Positions 24,754-34,998 are shown, counted from the first letter of the stretch. The stretch is 42,274 nt of DNA from Pseudotamlana haliotis (GCF_008806375.1 NZ_WAAT01000015.1:634-42907), one strand, 5' to 3'. The notes: a model not told the origin generated them from the sequence alone. Made by a program: numbers and translations.

Positions 24754-25278
24754 TTACTTACTGCGCTGCCCTACAAACTTATGGCTATCGGACTTAAAAA
24801 GCACATTAAAACTCGTTAAGCTACCGTAAATCCTGGTAATGTACTGTTGCAAGTCCACTTTACTTTGTTCATCTAAATCGCTCGAATTAATACGTTGCTC
24901 CATAACACGAAGGCGATCTCTAACCATAATAATCTTATTAAAAAACTTATCTATAGGCAATTCGTAAGCTTTCAAATTGGTGTCGCCAGGTTCAAGAATT
25001 ATTTTTCCGCCCTTGTATTTATCAGCAATTGGCACCACCTCGCTCACATCACTATATTTTTTCAATATACGCACCAAACTACTTTCAACTTCAGCAAAAC
25101 TAATGGTATCTACATCGCCATCGGCTGCTTCAATAACCTCAAAATCACTATCAATTTCAATGGTTTCTAAGCCGTTATCTATAAAAGTCACCCAATAATA
25201 TTGAGCTGTTACGTTGGTTATCACACCCTTACCAAATTCAGAATGATTTATGCGTGATCCTATTCCTAATATTTTCAT
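24754..25278 (-). CDS. Tudor-like/UvrD-C-like small protein, unknown function
   Basis: 174 residues, soluble. The N-terminus MKILGIGSRINHSEFGKGVI followed by TNVTAQYYWVTFIDNGLETI resembles the Tudor-like C-terminal domain of UvrD/PcrA helicases (G-x-R-V-x-H-x-x-F-G-x-G-x-V ... V-x-F). The C-terminal half is helical (IMVRDRLRVMEQRINSSDLD, DLQQYITRIYGSLTSFNVLF). Conserved hypothetical in flavobacteria as far as I recall. It is divergent from uvrA with 176 bp between starts, and convergent with the 24281 gene. Inference: a nucleic-acid- or polymerase-interacting accessory factor, possibly repair-linked. No catalytic motif is seen. Confidence 0.75.
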   Translation of the reverse strand: MKILGIGSRINHSEFGKGVITNVTAQYYWVTFIDNGLETIEIDSDFEVIEAADGDVDTISFAEVESSLVRILKKYSDVSEVVPIADKYKGGKIILEPGDTNLKAYELPIDKFFNKIIMVRDRLRVMEQRINSSDLDEQSKVDLQQYITRIYGSLTSFNVLFKSDSHKFVGQRSK

Positions 25279-25431
25279 AAGTCTAAATTATCTTAATGGT
25301 TTTACTCAGCTAAATATAAGGTCTTCAAAAGAAATTTTAAAGAAAAATAAAGTTGAAAACCAAAGCAAAAATTTATATAGCCCTTTCGCGGAAGACTACA
25401 AAACTTCACAAGAATTTAACAACTAAAATTG

Positions 25432-25439
25432 TAACTTTG
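25432..25439 (+). promoter_or_regulatory. -7 box of uvrA
   Basis: TAACTTTG, exact TAnnTTTG, 15 bp before the ATG at 25455. Transcription would start inside the longer open frame, which supports 25455 rather than 25353 as the start. A TTG -33 element is not evident. Confidence 0.6.
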
Positions 25440-25454
25440 CGCTTTTGCAAATTT

Positions 25455-28286
25455 ATGAGCCAATTCAACGATTTTATTGAGGTTAAAGGAGCTAGAGTTC
25501 ACAATCTAAAAAACATTGATGTCTCCATTCCTAGAGAAAAGCTTGTAGTTATTACAGGTTTATCGGGGAGCGGAAAATCTTCTTTAGCTTTTGACACCAT
25601 ATATGCTGAAGGTCAGCGCCGATATATAGAAACGTTCTCGGCTTACGCCAGACAGTTTTTAGGTGGCTTGGAACGTCCGGATGTTGATAAAATTGATGGC
25701 TTATCTCCCGTTATTGCCATAGAGCAAAAAACGACTAGTAAATCGCCACGATCTACCGTAGGTACCATTACTGAGATTTACGATTTCATGCGTTTACTTT
25801 TTGCTCGTGCTTCAGATGCTTACAGCTTCAACACCGGCGAGAAAATGGTAAGCTATAGCGACGACCAAATAAAAGAACTCATCTACAGTGATTTTAAAGG
25901 AAAGCGCATCAATATTTTAGCACCAGTGGTACGTTCCAGAAAAGGGCATTATCGCGAATTATTCGAGCAAATAGGAAAACAAGGCTTTGTAAAAGTGCGC
26001 ACCGATGGTGAGATTAAAGACATCACTAAAGGCATGAAATTAGATCGTTACAAGAATCATGACATCGAAATAGTTATAGATCGATTGGTTATTAACGATT
26101 CGGCCGATAACGACAAGCGACTTTCTGAAACCATAAATACAGCCATGTATCACGGTGATGATGTGTTATTAATTATAGATCAAGACACTCAGGAAACCCG
26201 CTATTTTAGTCGTAATTTAATGTGTCCGAGTTCAGGAATATCCTATCCGAATCCAGAACCTAACAATTTCTCTTTCAACTCGCCTAAAGGAGCTTGTCCA
26301 AATTGTAATGGTATCGGAAATCTTTATCAGGTTAACGAAGCCAAAATAATTCCCGACGATTCTATTTCCATAAATAACGGCGCATTAGCACCGCAGGGAC
26401 CGAAAAAAAACAGTTGGATTTTTAAACAGCTGGAAACGATTGCTCAACGCTTTAATTTCAGTTTAACAGATCCTTATAAAGACATTCCTGCAGAAGCAAA
26501 ACAAATGATTTTGTACGGAGGCAATGAAAAATTCTCTATAGAAAGTAAGACCTTAGGTGTTACGCGAGATTATAAAATAGATTTTGAAGGCATTGCCAAT
26601 TTTATTGAAAATCAATACAATAATGCCGAATCGACCTCTATAAAACGCTGGGCAAAAGATTTTATGGATAAGGTTGACTGTCCTGTTTGCGAAGGTTCAC
26701 GCTTAAGAAAAGAGTCACTTTACTTCAAACTAAACGGTAAAAACATTGCCGAATTAGCCCAAACCGATATTGTAGAGTTAGCCCAATGGTTTGATGTGCT
26801 AAACGAGAAACTCTCGGAAAAACAACTAAAAATTGCAGAAGAAATTCTCAAAGAAATAAAATCAAGATTACAGTTTTTATTAGACGTTGGTTTAGATTAC
26901 TTGAGTTTAAACAGAAGCTCAAAATCACTTTCTGGTGGTGAAGCACAACGTATCCGATTAGCCACACAGATAGGTTCGCAATTGGTTGGTGTCCTCTATA
27001 TTTTGGATGAACCTAGTATTGGACTGCATCAACGTGATAATGAAAAACTCATCAATTCTTTAGTCTCCTTACGTGATATTGGAAACTCTGTTATTGTTGT
27101 AGAGCACGATAAGGACATGATTGAACGTGCCGATTACGTTATTGATATCGGCCCTAAAGCCGGAAAATATGGTGGTGAAATCATCAGTATAGGTAATCCT
27201 GATGAACTAAAAACCCACAATACTTTAACTGCCGATTATTTAAACGGCAAAAAAGAAATTGAAATTCCTAAAAAGCGCCGCGAAGGCAATGGCCATTTTA
27301 TAGAGTTAAAAGGGTGTACGGGTAATAATTTAAAAAACGTATCCGTAAAATTTCCTTTAGGAAAAATGATAGGTGTTACAGGGGTATCTGGTAGTGGAAA
27401 ATCAACTTTAATTAACGAGACGCTCTACCCTATTTTAAATGCGCATTATTTCAATGGCGTTAAAAAGCCTATGCCTTATAAAAGCATTAAAGGCTTAGAG
27501 CACATCGATAAAGTTATTGATATTAACCAGTCGCCCATAGGTAGAACGCCACGAAGTAATCCTGCCACTTATACAGGTACTTTTAGTGAAATTAGAGCTT
27601 TATTTGCTAAAGTTCCTGAAGCTATGGTAAGGGGTTACAAAGCTGGTCGATTCAGTTTTAACGTTAAAGGCGGACGCTGTGAAACCTGTCAAGGTGGTGG
27701 TTTACGAGTAATTGAAATGAATTTCCTTCCAGATGTTTATGTAGAATGCGAAACCTGTCAAGGCAAACGATTTAACCGCGAAACTTTAGAAATTCGCTAC
27801 AAAGGAAAAAGCATTAGTGATGTTTTGAACATGACCATGAATGAGGCGGTAGATTTTTTTGAGCACATCCCGAAAATTCATAAAAAACTTAAAACCATAA
27901 AAGATGTTGGTTTGGGTTATATCACTTTAGGACAGCAAAGCACAACGCTTTCTGGTGGTGAAGCTCAGCGTATCAAACTCGCTACGGAGCTTTCTAAAAG
28001 AGATACCGGAAACACTTTTTATATTCTTGATGAACCTACAACCGGTTTACATTTTGAAGACATCCGCGTGCTCATGCAAGTGTTAAACAAGCTGGCCGAC
28101 AAAGGTAATACCGTTCTAATTATCGAGCATAATTTAGATGTGATTAAAACCGTAGATCATATCATTGATATTGGTTATGAAGGTGGAAAAGGCGGTGGAA
28201 AAGTGATTGTTGAAGGCACTCCTGAAGAAGTTGCTAAACATAAAAAAAGTCATACTGCTAGATTCTTAAAAAAAGAATTACATTAG
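25455..28286 (+). CDS. uvrA: Excinuclease ABC subunit A
   Basis: 943 residues from the ATG at 25455, the usual UvrA length. It recognises bulky DNA lesions as part of UvrABC. Seen: two ABC modules with Walker [13 protein letters not shown] and [11 protein letters not shown], two signatures LSGGEAQRI(R/K)LATE/Q, Walker [11 protein letters not shown] and [10 protein letters not shown], and zinc-binding CPVCEGSRL and CETCQGGG / CETCQGKRF. The first zinc site reads CPSSGIS instead of CPxC, so it lacks one cysteine, which I believe is usual in Bacteroidota. The frame runs 34 codons upstream to 25353, but that part has no UvrA homology and precedes the promoter box. Divergent from the Tudor-like gene. 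Confidence 0.97.
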   Translation: MSQFNDFIEVKGARVHNLKNIDVSIPREKLVVITGLSGSGKSSLAFDTIYAEGQRRYIETFSAYARQFLGGLERPDVDKIDGLSPVIAIEQKTTSKSPRSTVGTITEIYDFMRLLFARASDAYSFNTGEKMVSYSDDQIKELIYSDFKGKRINILAPVVRSRKGHYRELFEQIGKQGFVKVRTDGEIKDITKGMKLDRYKNHDIEIVIDRLVINDSADNDKRLSETINTAMYHGDDVLLIIDQDTQETRYFSRNLMCPSSGISYPNPEPNNFSFNSPKGACPNCNGIGNLYQVNEAKIIPDDSISINNGALAPQGPKKNSWIFKQLETIAQRFNFSLTDPYKDIPAEAKQMILYGGNEKFSIESKTLGVTRDYKIDFEGIANFIENQYNNAESTSIKRWAKDFMDKVDCPVCEGSRLRKESLYFKLNGKNIAELAQTDIVELAQWFDVLNEKLSEKQLKIAEEILKEIKSRLQFLLDVGLDYLSLNRSSKSLSGGEAQRIRLATQIGSQLVGVLYILDEPSIGLHQRDNEKLINSLVSLRDIGNSVIVVEHDKDMIERADYVIDIGPKAGKYGGEIISIGNPDELKTHNTLTADYLNGKKEIEIPKKRREGNGHFIELKGCTGNNLKNVSVKFPLGKMIGVTGVSGSGKSTLINETLYPILNAHYFNGVKKPMPYKSIKGLEHIDKVIDINQSPIGRTPRSNPATYTGTFSEIRALFAKVPEAMVRGYKAGRFSFNVKGGRCETCQGGGLRVIEMNFLPDVYVECETCQGKRFNRETLEIRYKGKSISDVLNMTMNEAVDFFEHIPKIHKKLKTIKDVGLGYITLGQQSTTLSGGEAQRIKLATELSKRDTGNTFYILDEPTTGLHFEDIRVLMQVLNKLADKGNTVLIIEHNLDVIKTVDHIIDIGYEGGKGGGKVIVEGTPEEVAKHKKSHTARFLKKELH

Positions 28287-28371
28287 ACTGAATTAAAACG
28301 AATATTGAAATAAAGTAGTTATCCTGAACCATTCTAGGCTCACTACTATAAAACATAAAAATTAAGACATT

Positions 28372-29061
28372 ATGAGAACAGAAAAACACCCAAAAGGCTG
28401 GAACGAAATTAAAACAAACGATTCTTGGGCCATATTTAAAATAATGGGTGAATTTGTTAGTGGTTTTGAAAAAATGAGCAAAATTGGACCTTGTGTGTCT
28501 ATTTTCGGTTCAGCGAGAACAAAACCAGATCATAAATATTATAAGTTAACCGAAAATGTTGCTAAAAAAATTGTTGAAGGCGGATACGGTGTTATCACTG
28601 GTGGTGGTCCCGGTATTATGGAAGCCGGAAACAAAGGCGCACATTTAGCTGGCGGAACTTCAGTAGGGCTGAATATCGAATTACCTTTTGAACAGCATGA
28701 CAATCCGTATATCGATGCCGATAAAAACTTAGATTTCGATTACTTTTTTGTGCGTAAAGTTATGTTTGTCAAATATTCACAAGGTTTTGTAGTGATGCCT
28801 GGTGGTTTTGGAACTTTAGATGAGCTTTTTGAAGCCATTACCTTAATACAAACCCATAAGATTGGAAAATTCCCAATTATCCTTGTCGGAAGAGCCTTTT
28901 GGGCTGGCTTATTTGAATGGATTAAAAACACACTTTTAGAAACCGATGCGACTATTAGTGCTAAGGATTTAGATCTCATTCACTTGGTAGACAACGAAGA
29001 TGAAGTTATTGAAATTTTAGATGAATTTTATAAAAGCTCAGATTTAAGCCCGAATTTCTAA
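28372..29061 (+). CDS. LOG-family nucleotide phosphoribohydrolase (TIGR00730 Rossmann fold)
   Basis: 229 residues, single Rossmann fold. Seen: ITGGGPGIMEAGNKGAHLAG (~78-97) and VMPGGFGTLDELFEAITLIQ (~141-160), the PGGxGTxxE signature of LOG/YgdH-type proteins, with the catalytic Arg/Glu pair expected near RKVMF. Known: LOG enzymes cleave the N-glycosidic bond of (cytokinin or ordinary) nucleoside 5'-monophosphates. In bacteria the usual substrate is AMP-like nucleotides, so it may be a salvage or housekeeping enzyme. It lies 85 bp after uvrA on the same strand. The N-terminal ~40 residues (KHPKGWNEIKTNDSWAIFKI) are normal for this subfamily. Confidence 0.9.
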   Translation: MRTEKHPKGWNEIKTNDSWAIFKIMGEFVSGFEKMSKIGPCVSIFGSARTKPDHKYYKLTENVAKKIVEGGYGVITGGGPGIMEAGNKGAHLAGGTSVGLNIELPFEQHDNPYIDADKNLDFDYFFVRKVMFVKYSQGFVVMPGGFGTLDELFEAITLIQTHKIGKFPIILVGRAFWAGLFEWIKNTLLETDATISAKDLDLIHLVDNEDEVIEILDEFYKSSDLSPNF

Positions 29062-29189
29062 GCCCTCTAGAACTCAAATCTTATCAATCAATTGCATACT
29101 ATAAATTTGATCGATACGTTTGAAAAATTAAGTCTAATGCTATATTTTATCCAGCACATGAACATTCATTAACCTAAATCATCACCTCT

Positions 29190-32024
29190 TTGAGATTACG
29201 TCTTTTTAATTGTTTTCTTTTCTTCACCATAGGCCTACTTAGTTTTAGTCAAAACAAAATTGACTTGAAGGCTGTTTTTGATGTGGAAAACAAACAAATA
29301 AAGATTTCTCAAACCATCGTTTATTACAATAATACCGATGACACTCTGGATAACATCTATTTGAATGATTGGAATAACAGTTATTCATCAAAGCACACGC
29401 CTCTTGCCAAACGTCTGGCCGAAGAATACAAAGATGAATTTCAGCTTGTAAAAGATGAAGATCGTGGCTTTTCAACCATCGAACATATTAAACAAAATGA
29501 ACAGCGTTTAGATTATGATGTACTAGAAAACCAACAAGATATCATAAAAGTTTATTTAAAAGAACCTTTAGAGCCTCAAGGCTCATATGAGCTTCAATTA
29601 GATTATTTGGTTAACATTCCGCATGCCAGTTTTACACGTTACGGTATCACCGATAATAAAGATATCAACTTGAGGTATTGGTACATCACGCCAACCGTTT
29701 ATGATGGCGAATGGCAGTACTACAGTAATAAAAATCTAGATGATTTATTTATTCCGAAGGCAGATGTTTCCTTAGAAATTGAATATCCAAACACACATAC
29801 ACTTATTTCAGATTTAGATTTAACTAATAAATCGCAATCAACTAATAAAGAAACAGTTACACTTAGTGGAAAACACAGAAATTCCAATAAATTATTTCTT
29901 CATAAATACAATAGTTTTAAAACCATTGAAACTGACGGATTTTCAATAGTTTCAAATATTGAAGGCAAAAACATTGAGATTTTAGACAAGGTGATGATCA
30001 CAGAACGTGTTACAGAATTCATCCTAGAACACTTTGGGAAATACCCTCACAAAAGACTTTTATTAAGTCAGATTGATTACGACAAAGATCCTATTTATGG
30101 TTTAAACATCTTACCGAATTTCATTAAAACACACCCTGCAAGTTTTGATTATGAGCTTAAGATTCTAAAAATCGCCTTGTACAATTATTTAGAAAACACT
30201 TTACTCATTAACCCAAGAGATGAACAATGGCTTATTGATGGAATACAAATTTTCTACATGATGGAATATGTAGACAAATACTATCCTGATATGAAATTTT
30301 TAGGGTCCATTGCCGATTTCTGGGCCGCTAGACCATTTCATGCTTCAGACATGATGTATAACGACAAATACATTTTGGCTTACATGGTTATGGCTAGAAC
30401 CAATAGAGACCAGCCACTGACTATGGCCAAAGACTCGCTTTTAAAGTACAACGTCAACATTGCAAACAAATACAAGGCTGGAGTTGGCTTTAAGTATTTA
30501 GATGACTTTACAGACCATACTATGGTTGAAAATAGTATTGAGTCCTTTGTAAAAGAATCTAAACTAAAAAACACCTCGGTAACTGAATTTGAAGCCCATT
30601 TAAAGTCCCAAACCGATAAAAATATTGATTGGTTTTTTAGTGATTACCTCGATACTAGAAAATTCATTGATTATAAAATTCAAAAGGTTAGCAAAACCGA
30701 AGACTCCATAACCCTAACCATTAAGAATAAAGGCAAAAACCAAATGCCTGTGTCATTGTACACTCTTAAAAACGACAGCGTTGTTGCTAAGCAATGGGTT
30801 GAAGACATTCCTGAATACAAAACCATTACCATACCACGAAACGACGGTGATAAACTGGTTTTAAATTACAATAATACCATTCCAGAATTCAACTTGAGAG
30901 ATAACTGGAAATCTATAAAAGGGCCGTTTTCTAATAACAAACCCCTACAAATAAGATTATTTAAAGACTTAGAAGACCCCAATTATAGCCAAGTGTTTAT
31001 CATGCCTATTTTAGAGTTTAACAACATTTATGATGGTATCAACTTAGGTTTAAAAGCTTACAACAAAACCTTATTGCGTCGTATGTTTTACTACAAGATT
31101 TCACCGCAATATTCATTTGGTTCACAAACTGTAACGGGCTCAGCAACCATTTCTAAAACACACAATATTCACGATCGTAATTTGTTTTTTCTGAATTATG
31201 GTATCTCTGGATCATACAAATCTTATGCTGAAGATTTATTTGTTAGACGCATAACACCATCCTTTTCTTTACTTTATAGAGATAATGAAGATTTTCGCTC
31301 AAACAAAAGAGGTGCACTCTATTTTAGATTTGTTGATATTCATAGAGATGAAGACCCTCACAATATTCAATCACCTAATGACGAACCTAATTACTCCTTA
31401 TTCAATACAAGGTTTATATATTCCAACGACAACTTAATTGATTTTTACAAATGGTCTGTAGATTTACAATTTAGTAAGGAATTTAGTAAAGTCTCACTAA
31501 ATTATGAATACCGTCATTTATTTGAAAACAACCATCAAATCAACTTAAGAGCCTTTGCTGGAGCCTTTTTAAGAAATGATAATGACCCCAATTCTGATTA
31601 TTTTAGTTTTGCTTTAGACCGCCCAACCGATTACCTATTCGATTACAATTACTTAGGACGATCAGAAGACACCGGTATTTTTAGTCAGCAGTACATTCCA
31701 GCGGAAGGTGGTTTTAAATCGAAGCTTCAACCTGCTTTTGCCAATCAATGGATTACCACTTTAAACGCCAGTACTACTTTGTGGCGCTATATTTTACTCT
31801 ACGGTGATGTGGGGTTGGTAAAAAATAAATATCAAGATCCAGAGTTTGTTTACGGCACTGGTATTCGAGTTAATTTGGTGACAGACTATTTCGAATTGTA
31901 TTTCCCAATTTATTCAAATTTAGGTTGGGAAGTCTCGCAACCTAATTACAGTGAGCACATTAGATTCATATTTACCATAGACCCGCAATCCCTACTCGGA
32001 TTGTTTAGAAGGCGTTGGTTTTAG
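29190..32024 (+). CDS. Degenerate M1-peptidase domain fused to an outer-membrane beta-barrel
   Basis: 944 residues; TTG start chosen because it gives a clean signal peptide (FNCFLFFTIGLLSFS) and no ATG lies upstream in frame near it. Residues ~20-230 form a strand-rich domain like the N-terminal domain of M1 aminopeptidases. Residues ~260-520 resemble the catalytic helical region: GLNILPNF (~305) sits where GAMEN is expected, and LIDGIQIFYMMEYVDKYYP (~348-366) where the N/D-EG-A-x-Y-x-E helix is expected. However, HExxH is absent. The part from ~590 to the end has alternating strands and ends in RRRWF, like an outer-membrane barrel. Inference: a surface or periplasmic binding or assembly protein, not an active zinc peptidase. 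In databases this probably appears as a gluzincin-like protein. Confidence 0.8.
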   Translation: MRLRLFNCFLFFTIGLLSFSQNKIDLKAVFDVENKQIKISQTIVYYNNTDDTLDNIYLNDWNNSYSSKHTPLAKRLAEEYKDEFQLVKDEDRGFSTIEHIKQNEQRLDYDVLENQQDIIKVYLKEPLEPQGSYELQLDYLVNIPHASFTRYGITDNKDINLRYWYITPTVYDGEWQYYSNKNLDDLFIPKADVSLEIEYPNTHTLISDLDLTNKSQSTNKETVTLSGKHRNSNKLFLHKYNSFKTIETDGFSIVSNIEGKNIEILDKVMITERVTEFILEHFGKYPHKRLLLSQIDYDKDPIYGLNILPNFIKTHPASFDYELKILKIALYNYLENTLLINPRDEQWLIDGIQIFYMMEYVDKYYPDMKFLGSIADFWAARPFHASDMMYNDKYILAYMVMARTNRDQPLTMAKDSLLKYNVNIANKYKAGVGFKYLDDFTDHTMVENSIESFVKESKLKNTSVTEFEAHLKSQTDKNIDWFFSDYLDTRKFIDYKIQKVSKTEDSITLTIKNKGKNQMPVSLYTLKNDSVVAKQWVEDIPEYKTITIPRNDGDKLVLNYNNTIPEFNLRDNWKSIKGPFSNNKPLQIRLFKDLEDPNYSQVFIMPILEFNNIYDGINLGLKAYNKTLLRRMFYYKISPQYSFGSQTVTGSATISKTHNIHDRNLFFLNYGISGSYKSYAEDLFVRRITPSFSLLYRDNEDFRSNKRGALYFRFVDIHRDEDPHNIQSPNDEPNYSLFNTRFIYSNDNLIDFYKWSVDLQFSKEFSKVSLNYEYRHLFENNHQINLRAFAGAFLRNDNDPNSDYFSFALDRPTDYLFDYNYLGRSEDTGIFSQQYIPAEGGFKSKLQPAFANQWITTLNASTTLWRYILLYGDVGLVKNKYQDPEFVYGTGIRVNLVTDYFELYFPIYSNLGWEVSQPNYSEHIRFIFTIDPQSLLGLFRRRWF

Positions 32025-32140
32025 CCTTTGAAATTTAAATATTATCAGTGAAAGCCTTTTTTTGATTAATTAATTTCAACAAAACCACCACAATAGATCA
32101 CTTCATTAAATTATCCACAACAACTTAGGCGCTTTTAAAA

Positions 32141-32171
32141 TTGCAAAAAAGCCAAAAATTAACTACTTTTG
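32141..32171 (+). promoter_or_regulatory. Promoter of the fused E1 gene
   Basis: TTG (32141-32143), 20 bp, then TACTTTTG (32164-32171), both elements matching the Bacteroidota consensus. It ends 17 bp before the ATG at 32189. The TTG that opens the longer reading frame is the -33 element itself. Confidence 0.75.
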
Positions 32172-32188
32172 CGCTAACTGAAAAATTC

Positions 32189-34609
32189 ATGGCTTCTATG
32201 CAAACCTTATCCGATTTGAATACTAATTTATCATTCGAAGATTTTAAAACTGAAGTACTAAATGATTATCGAACGGCTGTAATAAGTCGTGAATGTAGCC
32301 TTTTAGGTCGACGTGAAGTTTTAACCGGAAAGGCTAAATTCGGAATTTTTGGAGACGGAAAAGAGGTGCCACAATTAGCCATGGCCAAAGCATTTCAAAA
32401 AGGCGATTGGCGTTCGGGCTATTACCGTGACCAAACCTTTATGATGGCTATAGGCGCACTAACGCCAGAACAATTTTTTTCAGGACTCTATGCCAACACC
32501 AATTTAGAATTAGAACCTATGTCTGCAGGGCGCCAAATGGGCGGTCACTTTGTAACGCATAGTTTAAACGAAAATGGTAGTTGGAAAAACTTAAAAGCAC
32601 AATACAACTCCAGTGCAGATATTTCACCTACAGCTGGGCAAATGCCACGTTTATTAGGTTTAGCACAAGCTTCAAAAATATTTAGAAACGTAAAAGGTAT
32701 TAATACCACCAATTTTTCAGAAAACGGAAATGAAGTGGCATGGGGAACCATTGGAAATGCTAGTACTAGTGAAGGTTTATTTTTTGAAACGATAAACGCC
32801 GCAGGGGTACTTCAAGTCCCTATGGTGATAAGTGTTTGGGATGATGAGTACGGTATTTCAGTACATGCTAGACATCAAACCACCAAAGAAAACATCTCTG
32901 AAGTTCTAAAAGGATTTCAACGCGATAACGATACTAAAGGCCTTGAAGTTTTACGTGTTAAAGGTTGGGATTATGCCAATTTGGTAGAAACGTATCAAGA
33001 AGCTAGTAAAATTGCTCGTGAAGAACACGTGCCTGTATTGATTCATGTTTCAGAACTAACACAACCACAAGGCCACTCCACTTCAGGGTCTCATGAGCGT
33101 TACAAAGACGCTAACCGTTTAGAGTGGGAAGCCGATAATGATTGTAACTTAAAATTCCGTAATTGGATTATTGAGAGCAGCATTGCCACAAACGAAACCT
33201 TAATTGAAATTGAACGTGCTGCAAAGCGCGATGTGCGTGAGGCCAAGAAAAATGCTTGGAATACCTTTTTACGACCAATTTCAAAGGAACAACAAGAGTT
33301 AATCGCTTTATTAAAACCGATTGCAAAACAAAGTGTTAACGGTGTTTTTATTTCTAAAATTATTGAAACCTTAACGCATATTGACGAACCTACTCGAAAA
33401 GATTTACTTTCTAATGCACGACGTGTATTACGATATTTAGTCTCTGAAACTTTTGAAGAAAAAAGAAAACTTCAGGTTTGGATTGATACTATTTTTGAAC
33501 AGACGCAACCACGATTTAGCTCTCATCTATATTCAGAAACCCAGGGTTCAAACACTAGAATTGAAGAGGTGAAACCAAGCTTTGAAGAAAACGCTGAAAT
33601 GGTTGATGCCCGTATCATTTTACGTGATAATTTTGATGCCATTTTTGAAAACTACCCTGAATCTCTAATTTTTGGTGAAGACACCGGAAATATTGGTGAT
33701 GTAAATCAAGGTTTAGAAGGTTTACAAGCTAAATATGGTGAATTACGTGTGGCTGATGTTGGTATACGTGAAGCTACTATTTTAGGGCAAGGTATTGGTA
33801 TGGCCTTACGCGGCATAAGACCAATCGCTGAAATCCAGTATTTAGACTATATTTTATACGCTATACAAATTATAAGTGACGATTTAGCAACAACACATTA
33901 CAGAACAAAAGGCAAGCAAAAAGCGCCACTAATTATTAGAACCCGTGGTCATCGTTTAGAAGGTATTTGGCATTCAGGCTCACAAATGGGCGGTATTTTA
34001 AATTTAGTTAAAGGGGTCAATTTATTAGTACCACGAAATATGACTAAAGCAGCAGGGTTCTACAACACCTTATTACTTGGTGACGATCCAGCTATTGTAG
34101 TAGAATGTTTAAATGGATACCGTCTAAAAGAAAAAATGCCAAACAATTTAAGTTCAATAAAGACGCCAATTGGTGTGGTAGAAACTCTAAAAGAAGGCTC
34201 CGATATTACATTAGTGTCTTACGGTTCTACTTTAAGAATTGTTCAAGAAGTAGCTAAAGAATTGCTTGCAGCTGGTATTGACGCTGAAATTATTGATGTG
34301 CAATCCTTAATTCCGTTTGATATCAATCATGATATTGTAAAAAGTATCGCAAAGACCAATCGTGTTATGATTATCGATGAAGATGTTCCTGGAGGCGCTT
34401 CAGCATATATTTTAGATGAAATTTTAAACCGTCAGAATGCTTTTCAATATTTAGACAGCGCGCCAAAAACCCTAACAGCTAAAGCGCACCGCCCTGCTTA
34501 TGGTAACGATGGTGATTATTTTTCTAAACCATCAGCAGAAGATATTTACGAAGCTATTTATGCACTAATGCATGAAAGCAATCCAACAAAATATCCGAAG
34601 TTACGCTAG
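32189..34609 (+). CDS. Fused alpha-beta E1 of a 2-oxoacid dehydrogenase complex
   Basis: 806 residues from the ATG at 32189 (32198 is also possible). The N-terminal ~390 residues are the E1 alpha part, with SAGRQMGGHF, GNASTSEGLFFETINAAG (thiamine-diphosphate region, ~180-197) and WDDEYGISVHARHQTTKENI. The C-terminal ~330 are the E1 beta (transketolase-like) part, with FGEDTGNIGDVNQGLEGL, EIQYLDYI, RTRGHRLEGIWHSGSQMGG and IDEDVPGGAS. Fused alpha-beta E1 genes of this type are common in Bacteroidota and are assigned to branched-chain or related 2-oxoacid dehydrogenase. The substrate cannot be fixed from sequence. E2 and E3 are not nearby. No terminator is evident downstream. Confidence 0.9.
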   Translation: MASMQTLSDLNTNLSFEDFKTEVLNDYRTAVISRECSLLGRREVLTGKAKFGIFGDGKEVPQLAMAKAFQKGDWRSGYYRDQTFMMAIGALTPEQFFSGLYANTNLELEPMSAGRQMGGHFVTHSLNENGSWKNLKAQYNSSADISPTAGQMPRLLGLAQASKIFRNVKGINTTNFSENGNEVAWGTIGNASTSEGLFFETINAAGVLQVPMVISVWDDEYGISVHARHQTTKENISEVLKGFQRDNDTKGLEVLRVKGWDYANLVETYQEASKIAREEHVPVLIHVSELTQPQGHSTSGSHERYKDANRLEWEADNDCNLKFRNWIIESSIATNETLIEIERAAKRDVREAKKNAWNTFLRPISKEQQELIALLKPIAKQSVNGVFISKIIETLTHIDEPTRKDLLSNARRVLRYLVSETFEEKRKLQVWIDTIFEQTQPRFSSHLYSETQGSNTRIEEVKPSFEENAEMVDARIILRDNFDAIFENYPESLIFGEDTGNIGDVNQGLEGLQAKYGELRVADVGIREATILGQGIGMALRGIRPIAEIQYLDYILYAIQIISDDLATTHYRTKGKQKAPLIIRTRGHRLEGIWHSGSQMGGILNLVKGVNLLVPRNMTKAAGFYNTLLLGDDPAIVVECLNGYRLKEKMPNNLSSIKTPIGVVETLKEGSDITLVSYGSTLRIVQEVAKELLAAGIDAEIIDVQSLIPFDINHDIVKSIAKTNRVMIIDEDVPGGASAYILDEILNRQNAFQYLDSAPKTLTAKAHRPAYGNDGDYFSKPSAEDIYEAIYALMHESNPTKYPKLR

Positions 34610-34638
34610 GCTAGAAATTGATTATTAGTTGTAAGGAT

Positions 34639-34665
34639 TGTTTATGCGTCTATTTGTTGAATCGT
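34639..34665 (+). repeat. Direct repeat, copy A (27 bp)
   Basis: Begins TGTTTATGCG and ends TTGAATCGT. Matches copy B at 34999-35025 at 25 of 27 positions. Confidence 0.65.
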
Positions 34666-34686
34666 TTAACCATGTCATTTAAAAAT

Positions 34687-34710
34687 TGTTCTCGACTCCG
34701 CTCGAACACC
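34687..34710. repeat. Short extragenic repeat, copy 2
   Basis: Core CTCGACTCCGCTCGAACACC, nearly identical to copy 1 at 9983-10006 (CTCGACTTCGCTCGAACACC). Confidence 0.65.
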
Positions 34711-34803
34711 AACTAAAAAAAATGCTACTTAACGATCTTCGATTTCTATGAAGTAACCAAATGATTTTGAAATAAATGTTCAGATTTTATTATAAAGATT
34801 ACA

Positions 34804-34827
34804 GGTTCTCGACTCTGATCGAACACC
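34804..34827. repeat. Short extragenic repeat, copy 3
   Basis: Core CTCGACTCTGATCGAACACC, two or three bases different from copies 1 and 2. Confidence 0.6.
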
Positions 34828-34849
34828 ATGATCAAACAACTTCATAGAC

Positions 34850-34874
34850 GGTCTTCGAGCAGAGTTGAGAAGGT
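34850..34874. repeat. Short extragenic repeat, copy 4 (inverted, divergent)
   Basis: The reverse complement reads CTCAACTCTGCTCGAAG, similar to the core of copies 1-3, 22 bp from copy 3 and in opposite orientation. Confidence 0.5.
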
Positions 34875-34998
34875 ATCACCATTTAGAGTTGACTGTTTTT
34901 AATTATTAATTTTTCACTTTTAATTATTTAAACGTGTCATTGGCTAGTGTATTGAATATTGTTTATTTACTATTGATTATTGCATTTACTTTGAATGC

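Noticed and set aside
29190-32024. Active zinc aminopeptidase call for the 944-residue protein
   Set aside because: No HExxH motif occurs in the expected region or elsewhere in the protein, so catalytic activity is not supported.
32141-32188. 16-codon TTG-started extension of the E1 gene
   Set aside because: The TTG and the following bases are the -33 and -7 promoter elements, so transcription starts downstream.
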